Shown piece after piece: positions 34,954 through 43,955 of a stretch of 64,000 nucleotides of DNA; the stretch's first letter is position 1, and each line of letters opens with the position of its first letter. The stretch covers positions 49,507-113,506 of the forward strand of contig JACKCT010000013.1 in assembly GCA_020633895.1 (NCBI GenBank), in the 5' to 3' direction. Source of the DNA: Deltaproteobacteria bacterium (GTDB lineage Bacteria; Lernaellota; Lernaellaia; JACKCT01). Under the pieces are notes generated by a model that saw only the letters and a list, made by a program, of their open reading frames with translations, had not been told where the DNA came from and did no database searches. Both the position numbers and the translations under genes were made by a program.

Positions 34954-37368
34954 ATGCGACGCACATCCATCATCATCGTCTGTCTGATCCTTCTCACCGG
35001 ATGCAATCCGTCGTGGGTGGGCAAGGGATTTCCCAAAGCCGGGGAGGCCGAGATCGAAGTGCGGGGCTTGGACTCGTCCATCCGCATCGACTACGACGAC
35101 CTCTACATCCCCCACGTCCACGCCTCGTCCGAGACCGGCGCCATGTTCGCGCTGGGCTACGCCATGGCCGGACAGCGCCTGTTTCAAATGGACGTTATGC
35201 GCCAAACCGCCCACGGCCGCCTCTCCGAATTCCTGGGCGAGGCCGTCACCCTCACGCAGGGCGGAGAGCAAATCGAAATCCCCCTGAAGTCCGTGGATTA
35301 TTACCTGAAAATCCTGGACTTCACCGACTCGGGCAAACGCCTGCTCGCCCGTTCCGGCGCCCAGACGCGCTTCGACTTCGACGCCTTCGCCCAGGGCGTG
35401 AACGCGTTCGTGCATGTGCATGAAAAGAAACTGTCCGCGCCCTACTCGATCCCCAGGGGCCTGGGCGGCAAGACGTTCAAGAAATGGAGCGCGGCCGACT
35501 CCGCGGCGATTATGATGCTGGCCGCGTGGAGCAATTCCAAAAACGTCCAGGAAGAGACCTTCGCGATCCAGGCCCTCCAAGGCGGCGCCACCTCGGCGCA
35601 GATCGTCGACCTGCTCTCCCCCGCCCGGGAGATCGACCCGACGCCCTACGCCTATCTGGATGAAATGGCCCCTCTGCTATGGGGCATGAACTTCGTCCCC
35701 GGCGTCGAGCGACTGCGTCAGTTGGAGATGGGCACGCTGTTGTCCGGCGCGGACGTGGCCGGGTCCAACAACTGGGTCGTCGCCGGCAAGCGCACGCGAT
35801 CGGGCAAGCCGATCCTGGCCAACGATCCCCACTTGGGCCGCCGCCTGCCCACCTTCTGGTACTTCGCCCACCTGCGTTGCCCGGAGATGGACGCGGCCGG
35901 CGCTTTCGTGCCCGGTGTGCCGATCATGCCCATCGGCCACAACGGCACCACGGCCTGGGGCGTGACCGTCTCCATGGCCGACGTCACGGACCTGACGATC
36001 GAGTCGGTCAATCCGGACCTCAAGGCCTACGAGCAAAACGGCCGGTGGTATCCCCTGCGCGCCAAGGACGTCTGGGTCGGCGCCGCGGACAAGCGCGAGA
36101 AACGCACCGTCTACGCCACGCCCAACGGGCCGCTCATCACGCGGCTGGACGGCGGCGTCAAGGCGGGCGTGTCCCTGCGTTGGGCGGGTTGGGACGCGAC
36201 GACGGGCCTGGACGGCGCGTTGGAACTGATGCGCGCGCCCAATGTGGACGCGGCGATGCGGGCGGCAAGCAAGATTGACGTGGTGTCGCTGAACATGGTC
36301 TTCGCCGACCGGGACGACAACATCGGTTGGGTCATCACCGGCGCCATCCCCGAGCGCGGCGGCTTCACCGGCCTGGTTCCCCGCGACGGACGCATCCCCA
36401 CGCACGGCTGGCGCGGCGTGGTGCCCTATAACCAGCGCCCTTCTGCGAAGAATCCGGACAGCGGCTACATCGTCACCGCCAACAACCGCCCCGAATCGCC
36501 CCTGGCCGACAACGTGTCGCAGTATTACTCCGCCCACTACCGCTACCAGCGCATCGACGACCTGCTGCGGGCCGGCGGCGCGAAGCTCTCCATCGACGAC
36601 ATGCGCCTGATGCAAAACGATCAGCGGTCGATGCAGGCGGAGGTGGTGCTGCCCTATGTCCTGGCGATCCGCACGACGGACGAGGACGAGGTCATGGTCA
36701 TCAATGCCCTCAAAAAGTGGGACCGGCATGTGCGCCGGGACTCGCGGGGGGCGCTGTATTACATGGTCTTCATCACCGAATTTTCCAAGGTCGTACTCGA
36801 GGACCTGCCCCAATCGGCGCGCAAGGCCTACACCGACCGCTCGCCTTTCTACTACTCCCCCGTGGACGCCCTGGGACGACAAAAGACGGCGCTGTGGAGC
36901 GACGACGCCGAACGTGACCGGGCGATCCGTACCGCGCTCAAACGCACCGCGACGTTCCTGCGCAGCCGCTTCGGCGAGAATCTGCCGACGGCCATGTGGG
37001 GGGATCTGCATCGGCTGGTGTTAAGGCACCCGCTGGCGGGGGCATCGGTGATCGGCGGCAAGTACGAGGTGCCGGTGCTGGCCGAGGGCGGGTCGAGCAA
37101 CACGGTCAGTGTCGGCGGCTTCCGCCTGGGCACGACGTACGACATGGAGACGTACCCGTCCCTGCGCTTCCTCGTCGACATGGCCCGGCCCGATCAGGCG
37201 CGCATCGCCCTGCCCGGCGGCCAGTCCGAAATCCCCAACCACCCGTCCTACATCGAAATGCTCGACGACTGGGACCAGGGCCGCGACCGCGCCCTGCTCT
37301 ACTCCCCCGGCGACCTGGAACGCGAACCGACCCCGGCGTCGGTGGTGCTCGTGCCGGTGAGGAAGTAG
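34954..37368 (+). CDS. Penicillin acylase-family lipoprotein (Ntn hydrolase)
   Basis: The 804-residue protein has a lipoprotein signal (LILLTGC, Cys at about 17). Family members are made as a precursor and cleaved themselves so that a Ser becomes the N-terminal nucleophile. Here the site is in the AGSNNWVV motif (about residue 269), followed by RTRSGKPILANDPHL, which is characteristic. The N-terminal part holds GYAMAGQRLFQMD. Substrates could be N-acyl amides such as penicillins, aculeacin-type lipopeptides or acyl-homoserine lactones. Predicted to be periplasmic and lipid-anchored. No beta-lactam or quorum-sensing genes are adjacent. Confidence 0.93.
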   Translation: MRRTSIIIVCLILLTGCNPSWVGKGFPKAGEAEIEVRGLDSSIRIDYDDLYIPHVHASSETGAMFALGYAMAGQRLFQMDVMRQTAHGRLSEFLGEAVTLTQGGEQIEIPLKSVDYYLKILDFTDSGKRLLARSGAQTRFDFDAFAQGVNAFVHVHEKKLSAPYSIPRGLGGKTFKKWSAADSAAIMMLAAWSNSKNVQEETFAIQALQGGATSAQIVDLLSPAREIDPTPYAYLDEMAPLLWGMNFVPGVERLRQLEMGTLLSGADVAGSNNWVVAGKRTRSGKPILANDPHLGRRLPTFWYFAHLRCPEMDAAGAFVPGVPIMPIGHNGTTAWGVTVSMADVTDLTIESVNPDLKAYEQNGRWYPLRAKDVWVGAADKREKRTVYATPNGPLITRLDGGVKAGVSLRWAGWDATTGLDGALELMRAPNVDAAMRAASKIDVVSLNMVFADRDDNIGWVITGAIPERGGFTGLVPRDGRIPTHGWRGVVPYNQRPSAKNPDSGYIVTANNRPESPLADNVSQYYSAHYRYQRIDDLLRAGGAKLSIDDMRLMQNDQRSMQAEVVLPYVLAIRTTDEDEVMVINALKKWDRHVRRDSRGALYYMVFITEFSKVVLEDLPQSARKAYTDRSPFYYSPVDALGRQKTALWSDDAERDRAIRTALKRTATFLRSRFGENLPTAMWGDLHRLVLRHPLAGASVIGGKYEVPVLAEGGSSNTVSVGGFRLGTTYDMETYPSLRFLVDMARPDQARIALPGGQSEIPNHPSYIEMLDDWDQGRDRALLYSPGDLEREPTPASVVLVPVRK

Positions 37369-37717
37369 GGGCTCACCGGCAATCAGAGCCCCGAACGGTA
37401 GTGAGGGGTCAAACTCGAATGTTGTTTGAAACGATCTCGAGGAAACAGAGCCCCGACCTGCTTGTCCGCCGTAGCCTTGGCGAAGGTGGATCAGGGATGG
37501 GTCGTCGAGAGTGACGGTTCATCGACCCGCGAACGTTGTTGGGACAACGAACGAGAGGTCCCTCGCTTCCGTCTCCGGCAAGCCTACGGCGGACAAGTCG
37601 TTCGGGATGACAACGATTGATACAGGGCCGTCCCAGACCGCTTACTACCGTGCGCGGCTCTGATAGGGCGAAGCTTGCCGCATGGACACCCACCCCGTGT
37701 TCCCCTAACGTGCGGCC
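37369..37717. repeat. Repeat cluster with nested modules
   Basis: Holds a GAGCCCCGAACGGTAGTGAG end (37385-37408), an AGAGCCCCGACC copy interrupted by a 32-bp TAGCCTTGGCGAAGG module (37459-37490), and a reverse GTCATTCCGAG-family copy (about 37550-37615) interrupted by a related 29-bp module (37570-37598). A last CAGAGCC end lies near 37640-37665. Confidence 0.75.
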
Positions 37718-39427
37718 ATGGCGGTGGAGGAGCAGGACGAGCGCCCCTGGTGGCCGTATGTGGCGATCGGGGGGATGTTGGCGTTGGCGCTGGCGACGCA
37801 CTTCGCGTGGCTGGACCGCGTGCGTTATCCCTTCGGCGCGTTCCACCTGTCGTGGAGCATCGGCTACCAACACATCTTCCGCGAACAGGGCATGATCGGC
37901 GTACTCAAAGCCTGGGCCGGCGAGGACTACTACCCGCCCCTATCCGTGTCCATCTGGGGCATCCTCCACCACTACTTCGGCGCGTCGAGCAAATCGATTC
38001 CTATCGGCAACACGCTCCTGTTCATCCCCGGCCTGCTGGCGCTCTACGACCTGTGTTGGCGCACGACGCCGAAGGTCTGGGTCGGCCTATGCGCGTGCGC
38101 GTTGGCGCTGGTGTTCCCCCACGCGGCGTTTTATTTCCGCGTTCCGCTCTACGAAATCCCCATGGGCGCGGCGCTGGTCGTGCTGATCTGGGGGATGGCG
38201 GCCAATGAGCGCTTCACCCGCGCGCTGCCGATGCTCGCCGCGTCGGTCGCCTTCTTCGCGGGCATGATGATGAAGTGGACGTTCGTCGCCTACGCCGTCG
38301 TGCCCCTCGCCTACTTCACCATCGACGCCTTCGTCGCCGGTTGGCAGCGCTGGCGAAACGGCGCGGGACCGATCGTCACCTGGCGGCAGTTGTCCGTGGC
38401 GCTATTGGGCGTGGCGGTCGCGGTCGCGATGACGGCGCCGTGGTACCTGTACGCCATGGACCCCCGCGTCTTCGGCGACGCGGGAGCGGACCCGAGCGGC
38501 GGCGCGTTGGGCGAAAAGCTGATCTGGTATCTGCGTCAGCTTAATGTGCACAATCTGACGCCCGTCACGACCAAGGCCCTGTGCCTGTGCCTGCCGTGGG
38601 CGTTTTTTACGGCGAATCGCCGCGTGTCCATGTCGGTGGCGCTGTGCGCGCTGTGGAGCTATTTCGCGTTCTCGTTCATCCCCCATCGCGAGACGCGCTA
38701 CATGGACGCGCTGCTGCCCCTGTTCGCCTACCTGATCCCGGTCGGCCTGGCGACGGCGGGCGACCTGTTGGGGCGTTTCGGCAAATGGGCGGCGGCGGCC
38801 GTGGGGATCGTGCTGTGCGTCGCGACGGCGTGGACGTCCTATGCGATGAGCTTTCGCGAGGATGTCCTGCCGCTGGATTCCGGCGATCTGCGGCACGAGG
38901 ATCTGCGTTGCCTGAATGATTTCGACGCCGTGTTCACCGCCGTGACCAAGGCCGCCGAGCAATACCCCGACGGCGCCGAGGTCCGTGTCGCCACGCACCC
39001 TCTTTCGCCGATGACGCTCAGCTACCACGTCGATCTGCTCTACATCCGCACCATCCAATACAACGCCGACCATTCGCGAAAGCTTCAGGCCATCGGCTTC
39101 GAGCCCAAGGAATATCTGGCGTACCCGGAGCGCATGGCCGAGGCGGATCTGCTGCTGGTTCCCGAGGAAATCTGGGAAACGACACCGAGCGACCTGGAAG
39201 AGGTGATGGTCAACTGGGCGAACACCAACACGCCCGGCGTGCCGCCGCCGCCCGTGCCCGCGGAAGATCCGCTTTATCGCGAGCGCATCGCGGCCATGTT
39301 CGATCCCATCGACACTATGCAGACCGAATGCACCGGCCCGGTCGCGCTCTACAAACGCAAACCCGAAATCGCCGGTACCGCGACCACGCGAGAGAGCGCG
39401 CCTAAGGCGGTGAGTCCGACGTCCTGA
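37718..39427 (+). CDS. Multi-pass membrane glycosyltransferase-like protein (GT-C type)
   Basis: The 569-residue protein has a short N-terminal tail, a first membrane helix (about 12-30), a luminal loop that contains an acidic motif (GEDYYPPLSVSIW), and about ten further hydrophobic segments up to about residue 395. A soluble C-terminal domain of about 170 residues follows. This layout fits lipid-linked-sugar-dependent GT-C enzymes (ArnT/PMT-like), with DYYPPL resembling the catalytic Asp-containing loop after the first helix. HRETRYMDALLPLFAYL is also typical of that group. The acceptor is unknown. No polyprenyl-sugar genes are adjacent. Confidence 0.75.
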   Translation: MAVEEQDERPWWPYVAIGGMLALALATHFAWLDRVRYPFGAFHLSWSIGYQHIFREQGMIGVLKAWAGEDYYPPLSVSIWGILHHYFGASSKSIPIGNTLLFIPGLLALYDLCWRTTPKVWVGLCACALALVFPHAAFYFRVPLYEIPMGAALVVLIWGMAANERFTRALPMLAASVAFFAGMMMKWTFVAYAVVPLAYFTIDAFVAGWQRWRNGAGPIVTWRQLSVALLGVAVAVAMTAPWYLYAMDPRVFGDAGADPSGGALGEKLIWYLRQLNVHNLTPVTTKALCLCLPWAFFTANRRVSMSVALCALWSYFAFSFIPHRETRYMDALLPLFAYLIPVGLATAGDLLGRFGKWAAAAVGIVLCVATAWTSYAMSFREDVLPLDSGDLRHEDLRCLNDFDAVFTAVTKAAEQYPDGAEVRVATHPLSPMTLSYHVDLLYIRTIQYNADHSRKLQAIGFEPKEYLAYPERMAEADLLLVPEEIWETTPSDLEEVMVNWANTNTPGVPPPPVPAEDPLYRERIAAMFDPIDTMQTECTGPVALYKRKPEIAGTATTRESAPKAVSPTS

Positions 39428-39446
39428 GATTCGGATTACGTTTGCT

Positions 39447-39491
39447 CTTTCAGAATTGAGTTTGACCCCTCACTACCGTTCGGGGCTCTGA
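39447..39491 (+). repeat. CAGAGCC-family end repeat
   Basis: TTGAGTTTGACCCCTCACTACCG then TTCGGGGCTCTGAAA is the same terminal unit seen near 34815 and, inverted, near 37385. Confidence 0.65.
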
Positions 39492-39615
39492 AATGTTGCG
39501 CACGAATGCGGACAGCGCCCACGAAAATTTCCCGCGCCGGTTGGAATGGCGTCCTTCGGGCCGTCCTATTAATATGGGGTGTGAGCCCAATGCCGATGCG
39601 ATGAAGGAGATGGAC

Positions 39616-40146
39616 GTGAAGATCAAGCTGAACGCCGGCGGCGCTTCGAGCGGCCCCCAGGCCCCCGCGAATATGACGCCGTGGATTATGTGGTATTCCC
39701 TGCTGATGGCGGTGGTGATCTACGCGGTTGTGGCGTTCGTCGTCGCACCCAACAACCAGAACGCCGGAAGCGAGACGCCGCAAATCCTCACCCTGGTCCT
39801 CGGCGCCGTGAGCGTTTCGATCGCCGCGATGGCGCTGTTCGTCATCCCCCGCCTGGCCCCCGCCATGCGCGAAAACGCCCGCAAATCCCGGGGCGAGGAC
39901 GGCGTGAAAGGCGCGTTCCTGACGTACTGCATCCTGCGCTGGGCGCTCGTCGAATCCATCGCGATCTTCGGCCTGGTGATCGCCATCCTCTCCGGCGAAC
40001 CGATCAACGGCATGCCTTTCATCGCCGGCAGCTTCGTGCTGATGGTCCTGCTCATGCCCTCGGCCGGGGCCCGCGACCGCTTCGTCGGAGGCACGACGCA
40101 CTCGGGCGCCTCCCAGTCGGATTACAAGCCGATTGAGCCGAATTGA
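39616..40146 (+). CDS. Small multi-pass membrane protein, function unknown
   Basis: About 176 residues with four hydrophobic segments (WIMWYSLLMAVVIYAVVAFVV, ILTLVLGAVSVSIAAMALFVI, ALVESIAIFGLVIAIL, PFIAGSFVLMVLLM) and short charged loops. The exact start is uncertain. GTG 39616 has AAGGAG at the right distance, but ATG 39601 and 39610 are possible. No family is recognised, and it stands alone. Confidence 0.7.
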   Translation: MKIKLNAGGASSGPQAPANMTPWIMWYSLLMAVVIYAVVAFVVAPNNQNAGSETPQILTLVLGAVSVSIAAMALFVIPRLAPAMRENARKSRGEDGVKGAFLTYCILRWALVESIAIFGLVIAILSGEPINGMPFIAGSFVLMVLLMPSAGARDRFVGGTTHSGASQSDYKPIEPN

Positions 40147-40380
40147 CGCGGCGGGAAGGTGGGCGGGATCGTACGTTGCTCGCGACGACCACGACCAAAC
40201 AGAGCCGCGAACGGTAGTGAGCGGTTGGGGGCGTTTACCGATGCGGACCAACCCGCTCCCTTATGGTCGCGGCTCTGAAAGGACGCGCGCGGACCTGTCA
40301 TCGCAGGAATTCACACCTTCCCTTCGCCGTTGGCGTCGTGAAAGTGTGGCACCCGACGCTGTTCTCGATCCTTCGCGATC
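40147..40380. repeat. CAGAGCC and GGGTGCCACACTTT repeats
   Basis: An inverted CAGAGCC pair (about 40199-40278) and one reverse GGGTGCCACACTTT copy (40310-40355) fill the gap between two convergent genes. Confidence 0.7.
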
Positions 40381-41133
40381 CTAAAAAAAATCCAACAACG
40401 CCGTCAGGCGCAGAATCGCCTCCTTGGGGATCATGTCGGCGGTTTCTTTTTGGTGGTTGAAGGTCTCGGAGCCGACCTGGCGTTCGAAGTCGGCCAAGCG
40501 GGCGCGGGCGTCGTCGGAGTCGGGGGCGTCGTGCTCCGCGGAGATGAGGTCGGACAGGAACATGGACGCCTGGAAGGCCTGGCCCTCGCCGAGACTCTGA
40601 AAGGCCTCGGCCTGCGTTCCGAGGATGATCCACTTGGCCAGGTTGTCGTCGAGTTCGTCGGCGATCTTCATGGCCTGCTCGGCGGCTTTGAGCGATTTCT
40701 TGTAGTCGGATAGGTCGATAAAGCGCTGGGACAGTGAGCCCAGATCAGCCATCTCCCCCGCCGTGTCCCCCAACTGCCGATGCAGCGCCAGGGCGTGGTA
40801 AAGCCGCTCCATCGCCTCGATCGGATCGGCCAGGACGCGCCCCAAGCCGAGGTAAGCGTTCGCGCAGCCCAGGGCCGATTCGCGAGGTTCGAAGATTTCC
40901 AGCGCCCGTTCGTACGCCTTTTTCGACGCCTCCCCCCGGCCCATGCGCATATTCCAATCGCCCAGGCCCAGGTAGCAATTGCCCATGCCGATGAACTCGC
41001 CGCACTGTTCGTACAGCTCCATCGCCCGATCGAAGCACACCTTGGCCGCGTCCGGGTTGTCCTGCTTGAGGGCGGCCTCCCCTTCGGCTTGCAGCTTGGC
41101 GGCCTCGGCGATTTTCGGGTCCGTATCGTCCAT
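40381..41133 (-). CDS. TPR-repeat protein
   Basis: The 250-residue all-helical protein is built of about five to six tetratricopeptide repeats (for example AAKLQAEGEAALKQDNPDAA, GNCYLGLGDWNMRMG and NAYLGLGRVLADP with family spacing of about 34-40 residues). It mediates protein contacts, and no enzymatic domain is seen. No signal peptide, so it is cytosolic. Start ATG 41133 has AAGGAG 8 bases upstream. The gene is monocistronic between repeats. Confidence 0.88.
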   Translation of the reverse strand: MDDTDPKIAEAAKLQAEGEAALKQDNPDAAKVCFDRAMELYEQCGEFIGMGNCYLGLGDWNMRMGRGEASKKAYERALEIFEPRESALGCANAYLGLGRVLADPIEAMERLYHALALHRQLGDTAGEMADLGSLSQRFIDLSDYKKSLKAAEQAMKIADELDDNLAKWIILGTQAEAFQSLGEGQAFQASMFLSDLISAEHDAPDSDDARARLADFERQVGSETFNHQKETADMIPKEAILRLTALLDFF

Positions 41134-41227
41134 ATCGTCGCTCCTTGGGGTGCCAGCATGGGAACTTGGGCGGGCTCGTCAACCTCCGCCGCGTTTTCCG
41201 ATTCGCGCACGACCCGGTCTGTGAGAT

Positions 41228-41322
41228 TGTCATTCCGAGCAACGCGAGGAATCTCTCGTTCGTTGTTCGAAATCGGCTCGGGACAACGCACGAGCGATCT
41301 CTCATGGCATTCGGGATGACAC
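41228..41322. repeat. Inverted pair of GTCATTCCGAG repeats
   Basis: Forward arm TTGTCATTCCGAGCAACGCG (from 41228) and reverse arm CATTCGGGATGACACC (to about 41322) lie between divergent genes and could fold back on each other. Confidence 0.75.
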
Positions 41323-41425
41323 CGGTTGTTGGAAAAACGAGGTTTGCATCAAGTTCTCGGCGTCGATCGACGATCCCTATGGTATATTGCGTGCACGACA
41401 ACGCGTGGGACACTTGGGTAACGTC

Positions 41426-42436
41426 ATGACGATGCGCCGACGAAATCGCCGACCCGTCTGCCCGTCCCGCCCCCAATGGCGACCTCGCCGGGTGGGCGTG
41501 GGGCTGGCGGCGTCGTTGACGCTCGCCCTGTTCACGGCGGCATGCGCGGTGGCGCTCAAGGGCGACAACCTGCGCGCGGTCACGACACCGACCTCCGATC
41601 CGTGCGTCGAGGCGGCATCCCGGCTGGAGCGCGTGTGGACGCCCAAGGCCAAGGCGGCGGTGCACCGGGCGTCGTCGGTCGGCGCGGACGCGGCCGGGGA
41701 AATCGATCGCCTGACGGACTCGTGGAAGGCGCAAACCGCCGCGGAATGTCGAGAGCGCGAGTTCGCCGCCACCACTACCGAGTCGCCCGTCGGTGAATCG
41801 TCGGCCATGGGCCCGGCGCGCGCGTGCCTTTCGTCGGCGCGGGTGAGCATCGCGATGCTGGTGGACATCGCCGACGACGCCGAATCCGCCGCGTTGTTGA
41901 CCGCCGACAACCTCACCATCATCACGACGCATCTGCGCTCCAAACTTTCAAGTTGCGAACGAAACGGCGACGGACAATTCGCCGGCGCGGGCACGAACCC
42001 GCCGACGTGGTCCGAAGCGGTCCAGGCTCATCTGGCGCGGGCGGAGTTGGCGTTGATGATGGGTGACACAACGGCCGCCAACGACGCCGCGACGCACGCC
42101 CTGTCCGCCGATGACACGATTCAGCGAGCGCGGGCGCATCTGCTGATCGCCCAGGCCGCTTTCGCGAAGGCGGGTGCGAATACGTCGGCGGTGGAGGATT
42201 CGGCGGCCGAGTCGCTGCGCCTGGCCACGGACGCGGACGATGAAATCGGCCAGGCCGACGCGCTGGTGATGATCGGCCGGACGCGCCACGCCCGAGGTGA
42301 CTACACGGCCGCCGGCGACGCCTTTCTCCAGGCGCTGACCATCTACCACACGCACCTGCCCACCGACGATCCGCGCATCGCGGCGGTCCATCGTGCCGTC
42401 GCCGTCAATCACGACGCCCTGTTCGCGGCGCGGTAA
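41426..42436 (+). CDS. Lipoprotein-like protein resembling the extracellular half of myxobacterial TPR kinases
   Basis: About 336 residues. After a basic N-terminus (RRRNRRP) comes a hydrophobic segment (GVGLAASLTLALFTAACA) that is either a membrane anchor or a lipobox (TAAC). The rest matches, in pattern, the sensor/TPR region that follows the membrane helix in myxobacterial Ser/Thr kinases: DPCVEAASRLERVWTPKAKAAV, DSWKAQTAAECRERE, RACLSSARVSIAMLVDIAD. TPR-like repeats follow. The kinase domain itself is absent. It may be an orphaned sensor or adaptor. The start is uncertain between 41426 and 41432. TATATT at 41383-41388 may be a -10 box. Confidence 0.7.
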   Translation: MTMRRRNRRPVCPSRPQWRPRRVGVGLAASLTLALFTAACAVALKGDNLRAVTTPTSDPCVEAASRLERVWTPKAKAAVHRASSVGADAAGEIDRLTDSWKAQTAAECREREFAATTTESPVGESSAMGPARACLSSARVSIAMLVDIADDAESAALLTADNLTIITTHLRSKLSSCERNGDGQFAGAGTNPPTWSEAVQAHLARAELALMMGDTTAANDAATHALSADDTIQRARAHLLIAQAAFAKAGANTSAVEDSAAESLRLATDADDEIGQADALVMIGRTRHARGDYTAAGDAFLQALTIYHTHLPTDDPRIAAVHRAVAVNHDALFAAR

Positions 42437-42558
42437 AAATTCCCATCAGCGGACGGGTGCCACACCGCCCCCTCGGAATCTTCCTCGTTGCGCCCTCGCC
42501 GCGTTCCCCCTAAACTATAGCCGCTTCAAGCCGCGCGACGCGGCGGGTGTGGTAGGCC

Positions 42559-43677
42559 ATGGTCCAGAAGATCAATCCGACGTCGAATTATTACGAGCTG
42601 CTCGGCGTGTCCGTGAAGGCGACGACCGCCGAGATCAAGGACGCTTATCGCCGTCTGGCGCTGGAACTGCATCCGGATGTGAACGCCGATCCGGACGATC
42701 ACGAGCGCTTCCGCCTGGTCGCCGATGCCTATCGCGTCCTCCTCGATCCCCAAATGCGCAAGAAATACGACACCATGCGCCTGCTGTCGTTCGGCTGGCC
42801 GATCACGCGATTGCGCGACACGGTCGCCAACCCCGTCGCCTTCAACCAGCTCATGAACAAGGTCGGCACCATGCTCGCCGTCGCCTCGGGCATTGTCCGA
42901 AAACCGGTGGGCGAGCCGGGCCGGGATATGACCTTGGGCACGACGCTCTCGTTCTGGGAGTCGTTTCAGGGCGTGGAGCGACGTTTCGAGTACAAGCGCG
43001 AAATCGACTGCGCCGACTGCAAGGGCTCGGGATTCGCCAAGGTGGCGGTCTGCGAGATCTGCCACGGGGCCGGGCGACTGCGTTCGGACTTTATGCCGAT
43101 GGTGGGCAAGCGCTGCCCCCGATGCGCCGCCAAGGGCTGGATCGGCGTGGAAAACTGCGCCACCTGCTCGGGCACGGGGCGCGTCGAGGACTACCACGGC
43201 GTCATGGTGAAGATCCCCGCCGGAGTGCAGCACGCCGGGCGGGTGCGTCTGTCCAAACAGGGCGAGGGCGGTCGCCACGGAGGCAAGGACGGCGACTTGG
43301 TCATCAACGTGACGGTCCTGCTCGACGGCCTGGCCACCCGGCAGGGCAACGACCTGATCATGCCGGTGGACGTGGACATCCGCACCGCCGCGCTGGGGGG
43401 CGTGGCCGCCGCCGAGTTCCCCCATGGGCGCCTGAAGTTTCGCGTGCCCGAGGCCTCGTGGAATCACCGCCGATTGCGCGTGCCGGGGCGGGGCTTTCGC
43501 GATCCCAAGACGGGGCAGACGGGCGATTTCTTCGCCGTGCTGTCCATCGCCATTCCCGACGCGCTGCCTAGCGACGACCGGGAACTGGCCCGCCAATACC
43601 TCCACGCCGTCAAAGGCCCCGAGGACGCCCCCGCCGGCCTTTTCCGCGACGAGCTGGTCAAGCGCTTCGCGACGTAA
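42559..43677 (+). CDS. DnaJ-like co-chaperone lacking the G/F-rich region
   Basis: The 372-residue protein has a J domain (about 8-72; YYELLGVSVKATTAEIKDAYRRLALELHPDV) with the HPD that stimulates DnaK. Four CxxCxGxG-type zinc modules follow (CADCKGSG, CEICHGAG, CPRCAAKG, CATCSGTG, about 150-215), then C-terminal substrate-binding beta domains ending in VPGRGFRDPKTGQTGDFF. The Gly/Phe-rich linker that normally follows the J domain is replaced by an ordinary helical stretch (MRLLSFGWPITRLRD...). It is probably a specialised DnaJ paralogue. No dnaK or grpE is nearby. Confidence 0.9.
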   Translation: MVQKINPTSNYYELLGVSVKATTAEIKDAYRRLALELHPDVNADPDDHERFRLVADAYRVLLDPQMRKKYDTMRLLSFGWPITRLRDTVANPVAFNQLMNKVGTMLAVASGIVRKPVGEPGRDMTLGTTLSFWESFQGVERRFEYKREIDCADCKGSGFAKVAVCEICHGAGRLRSDFMPMVGKRCPRCAAKGWIGVENCATCSGTGRVEDYHGVMVKIPAGVQHAGRVRLSKQGEGGRHGGKDGDLVINVTVLLDGLATRQGNDLIMPVDVDIRTAALGGVAAAEFPHGRLKFRVPEASWNHRRLRVPGRGFRDPKTGQTGDFFAVLSIAIPDALPSDDRELARQYLHAVKGPEDAPAGLFRDELVKRFAT

Positions 43678-43955
43678 GATTCCATGAATACCTCACGCGG
43701 GTGCCGCACTTTCACGACGCCGAAAGCGGCGCGAAAGTGTGAATGTCTATCCGAGCCGCGAGCCGCTTGCCGTAGTGAGCGGTTGAGAACAACCCGGCAC
43801 GCTCGCCCCGCAACATCGAACGATCGATACCCCGGCGATACCAACCGCTTACTACCGTGCGCGGCTCTGACGAACACGGTCCGCGGCTCGGACATCGCTG
43901 GAAAACGACGGCACCCTAGCCCCGAAGCCCCAAGATCGACTATCCTACGCACCGC
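43678..43955. repeat. Repeat cluster
   Basis: One GGGTGCCGCACTTT copy (43698-43743), then GAGCCGCGAGCCGCTTGCC (about 43754) to CCGTGCGCGGCTCTGAC (about 43871), an inverted CAGAGCC pair of about 120 bp. No gene is visible. Confidence 0.7.
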
